From positions 642,716 to 706,715 of the forward strand of contig WBMV01001237.1 in the NCBI GenBank assembly GCA_013396655.1: a stretch of 64,000 bases of DNA, written 5' to 3'. The notes beneath the pieces were generated by a model, which had not been told where the DNA came from, did no database searches, and saw nothing but the letters and a program-made list of their open reading frames with translations. Shown piece by piece: positions 63,322 through 64,000 of the stretch. Within the stretch, counting starts at the first letter, position 1. Each line of letters begins with the position of its first letter. This DNA comes from Campylorhamphus procurvoides (Eukaryota; Chordata; Aves; Passeriformes; Dendrocolaptidae). The translations under genes and the position numbers were made by a program.

Positions 63322-63689
63322 AGAAAAACTAATTTAGTTTTTGTATGAAGTAGAAGGGTTCTATTCCTCTGGGCCTTTATTCCTATGCATGCCACTTTGC
63401 AAATGAAACACCCCACATGAGGGCTGCATGAAGAAAAGCATCATGAATACTAAGTCAGTCTTGAGTTACACAGGAATATAAAATGCATTGGTTCTAGTTA
63501 AAATCGATTTTTACCTTGGAAGTAAGTATTGGATTCACTTTCTGTCTCTGCCCAAAACACTTTGGACAGATGGAAAATACCACTGTAACTGCTGTATATT
63601 AAAGTAGTAAATAAACAACCAAGCATTTCAGTTACACACAGACTGTAAAGCAGTCTGGATGGAAAGCTTGAAAATGCTTGTCTTTCTTC

Positions 63690-63765
63690 AATCCAGAACC
63701 CTGATGACCCTTTCAGTGAAGAAGTATTTCCTAGTATCCAACCTGTCCATCTGAACGGAAAGGAC
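63690..63765 (-). mobile_element. CR1 LINE fragment, antisense
   Basis: GATGACCCTTTCAGTGAAGA followed by AGTATTTCCTAGTATCCAAC and CATCTGAACG is the complement of the CR1 segment just before its 3' untranslated end. Only about 75 bp are recognisable. Confidence 0.6.
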
Positions 63766-64000
63766 TTCTGGCCCAGGCTGCTTTAGGTGGGTAAAATGCC
63801 AAAAGAGTTCAAGAGATCTCATTAGGATCTAAGATGTTCACAGAGGTCTTGGACAGGCATAAATTAGAAGGGGTCTGTTCTAGTGTTGACAATTTAGACT
63901 GCAGGTTGTTAGTGAAAACATTTGGTGAAAATTTTCTGTAAAGCTACTTAGGTGTGAGGTGTGAGATACGAGCAAACCAAAACAAATTGCAAGGCACTGG
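63766..64000. other. unique non-coding end of window
   Basis: I see no gene or repeat; the preceding CR1 fragment may extend a little into it. Confidence 0.4.

Noticed and set aside
1..64000. CRISPR arrays, operons, rRNA or prokaryotic mobile elements
   Set aside because: No regularly spaced direct repeats, no dense long frames and no ribosome-binding patterns are present; the repeats are those of an amniote genome.

Overview
The window reads as vertebrate nuclear DNA, most likely from a bird. It is AT-rich and CpG-poor, with short open frames on both strands and no operon-like packing. Every repeat I can name belongs to the amniote/avian set: several pieces of the CR1 (chicken repeat 1) LINE in both orientations, an older L3/CR1-type LINE relic, a probable endogenous-retroviral solo LTR and a possible MIR. 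I see nothing resembling Alu or L1. No open frame shows a protein family I recognise, and the longest (about 160 codons) are what chance allows. I treat the window as intergenic or deep intronic DNA.

Layout. 1-24,000 is mostly unique AT-rich sequence. It holds a few microsatellites and homopolymer runs, one CR1 fragment (minus strand, ~10.6-10.8 kb), a CpG-retaining patch with an exon-like segment (~7.35-7.62 kb), and two stretches that look like conserved non-coding elements (~2.7-2.9 and ~19.9-20.2 kb). 24,045-25,755 is a decayed antisense L3/CR1 LINE. 26-43 kb is unique sequence with a probable CR1 3' end (minus, ~31.1 kb), another CR1 3' end (plus, ~35.7 kb), several GC-richer pockets and a purine-rich tract (~42.6-42.8 kb).

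43,675-44,340 is a sharply bounded GC-rich island. Inside it lies a near-perfect 135-bp palindrome (52-nt arms, one G.U-type mismatch, an inner stem and a 5-nt terminal loop), the most striking structure in the window. 46.3-46.6 kb is a classic CR1 3' end. 50.4-51.0 kb looks like a solo LTR. 53.6-54.2 kb is a 600-bp CR1 fragment reaching its 3' end. 58.4-58.6 kb and ~63.7 kb are antisense CR1 fragments.

Three segments (7,470-7,543; 54,845-55,030; 63,190-63,321) combine a good splice acceptor with an open frame and are offered as low-confidence exon candidates. None could be assigned to a gene, and a window this size should contain some such coincidences. No genes can be shown to work together here.
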